DNA of 61,819 nt from Bryobacterales bacterium (GTDB lineage Bacteria; Acidobacteriota; Terriglobia; Bryobacterales; Bryobacteraceae): positions 1 to 61,819 of the forward strand of contig JADLCT010000091.1 in the NCBI GenBank assembly GCA_020847045.1, read 5' to 3'. The position numbers were made by a program, and so were the translations under genes. Positions 61,743 to 61,819 of this stretch are shown one piece after another. The notes under the pieces are model-generated. The model had not been told where the DNA came from, ran no database searches, and was given only the letters and a program-made list of their open reading frames with translations. Numbering within the stretch: the first letter of the stretch is position 1; each line of letters begins with the position of its first letter.

Positions 61743-61819
61743 GTGCTCGCCGTGATGCGGACCACGCCACGCCATCTGTTCGCGCCGCCCGAGGCCGCCG
61801 CCCTGGCCTATGAGGACAG
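61743..61819 (+). CDS. pcm: Protein-L-isoaspartate methyltransferase-like, N-terminal part (runs off right edge)
   Basis: The last bases encode VLAVMRTTPRHLFAPPEAAALAYED, the usual N-terminal segment of Pcm. Conserved residues begin slightly earlier (LALAGIQDPA, from 61713), but no ATG/GTG/TTG precedes GTG 61743 in this frame before a stop at 61671. The enzyme repairs isoaspartate using SAM. The true start is uncertain, and a non-canonical CTG cannot be excluded. Assignment rests on about 36 residues. Confidence 0.6.
   Translation, partial: MLAVMRTTPRHLFAPPEAAALAYED

Overview
The window looks like chromosomal DNA of an Acidobacteriota member, probably of the Solibacter/Bryobacter (Bryobacterales) lineage. 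The evidence is uniformly high GC, a secreted beta-propeller ending in the 'Solibacter C-terminal' (TIGR03437-type) domain, a DUF1800/DUF1501 secreted pair, a cohesin-tailed secretin, and many paralogous secreted enzymes with Tat-like signals. I found no rRNA, tRNA, insertion sequence or CRISPR array. This placement is inferred from gene content.

Left edge (1-3.5 kb): a type II-C CRISPR-Cas locus on the minus strand, with a compact 1029-residue Cas9 followed by an 8-bp-overlapping cas1 that runs off the window. Upstream of cas9, on the opposite strand, a promoter-like element, folded segments and a strong terminal hairpin suggest a tracrRNA of about 120 nt. The repeat array must lie outside the window, so this RNA is a prediction.

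3.5-24 kb: mostly housekeeping. A minus-strand run holds rsmB, rpe, bamD, a receiver protein and yajQ; divergent from it are ttcA and a DUF47-pit phosphate uptake pair. Then come a TolC-type efflux protein, truA, a minus-strand group (mutM, sua5, ymdB, a hybrid sensor protein, a sugar-acid dehydratase and a GT-C-like membrane protein) and an M20 peptidase. The hybrid sensor lacks the phospho-accepting histidine.

24-35 kb: accessory and secreted functions. These are a MoxR ATPase, a small cytochrome c, a sialidase-like enzyme, a two-gene SMR/EamA half-transporter pair, a YbaY-META protein, the beta-propeller protein, and the DUF1800/DUF1501 pair.

35-44 kb: yebC-ruvC, a secreted unknown, a TPR-thioredoxin, deoB, a type I phosphodiesterase and tpiA run on the plus strand. 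dinB, a pseudo-receiver/DUF3052 fusion and smpB run on the minus strand.

44.5-52.5 kb: an envelope block. A cohesin-tailed secretin, two tandem pseudopilins with the same C-terminal signature and a CpaE-like ATPase come first. After a strong terminator follows a three-gene glycan cassette: a GtrB/ArnC-like polyprenyl-phosphate glycosyltransferase, an SMR flippase candidate and a GtrII-like transferase.

52.9-61.8 kb: an amidohydrolase; a minus-strand run of FAH-family enzyme, MscS channel, a nucleotide-transporter-like protein with a HEAT-like tail and a six-helix membrane protein rich in buried acidic/His residues; a Gfo/Idh/MocA oxidoreductase; a sulfatase; and the start of a probable pcm gene at the right edge.

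The most noteworthy items are the Cas9 locus with its candidate divergent tracrRNA, the histidine-less hybrid sensor, the glycan cassette with its long out-of-frame overlap and structured leader, the transporter-HEAT operon, and the pseudo-receiver/DUF3052 fusion.
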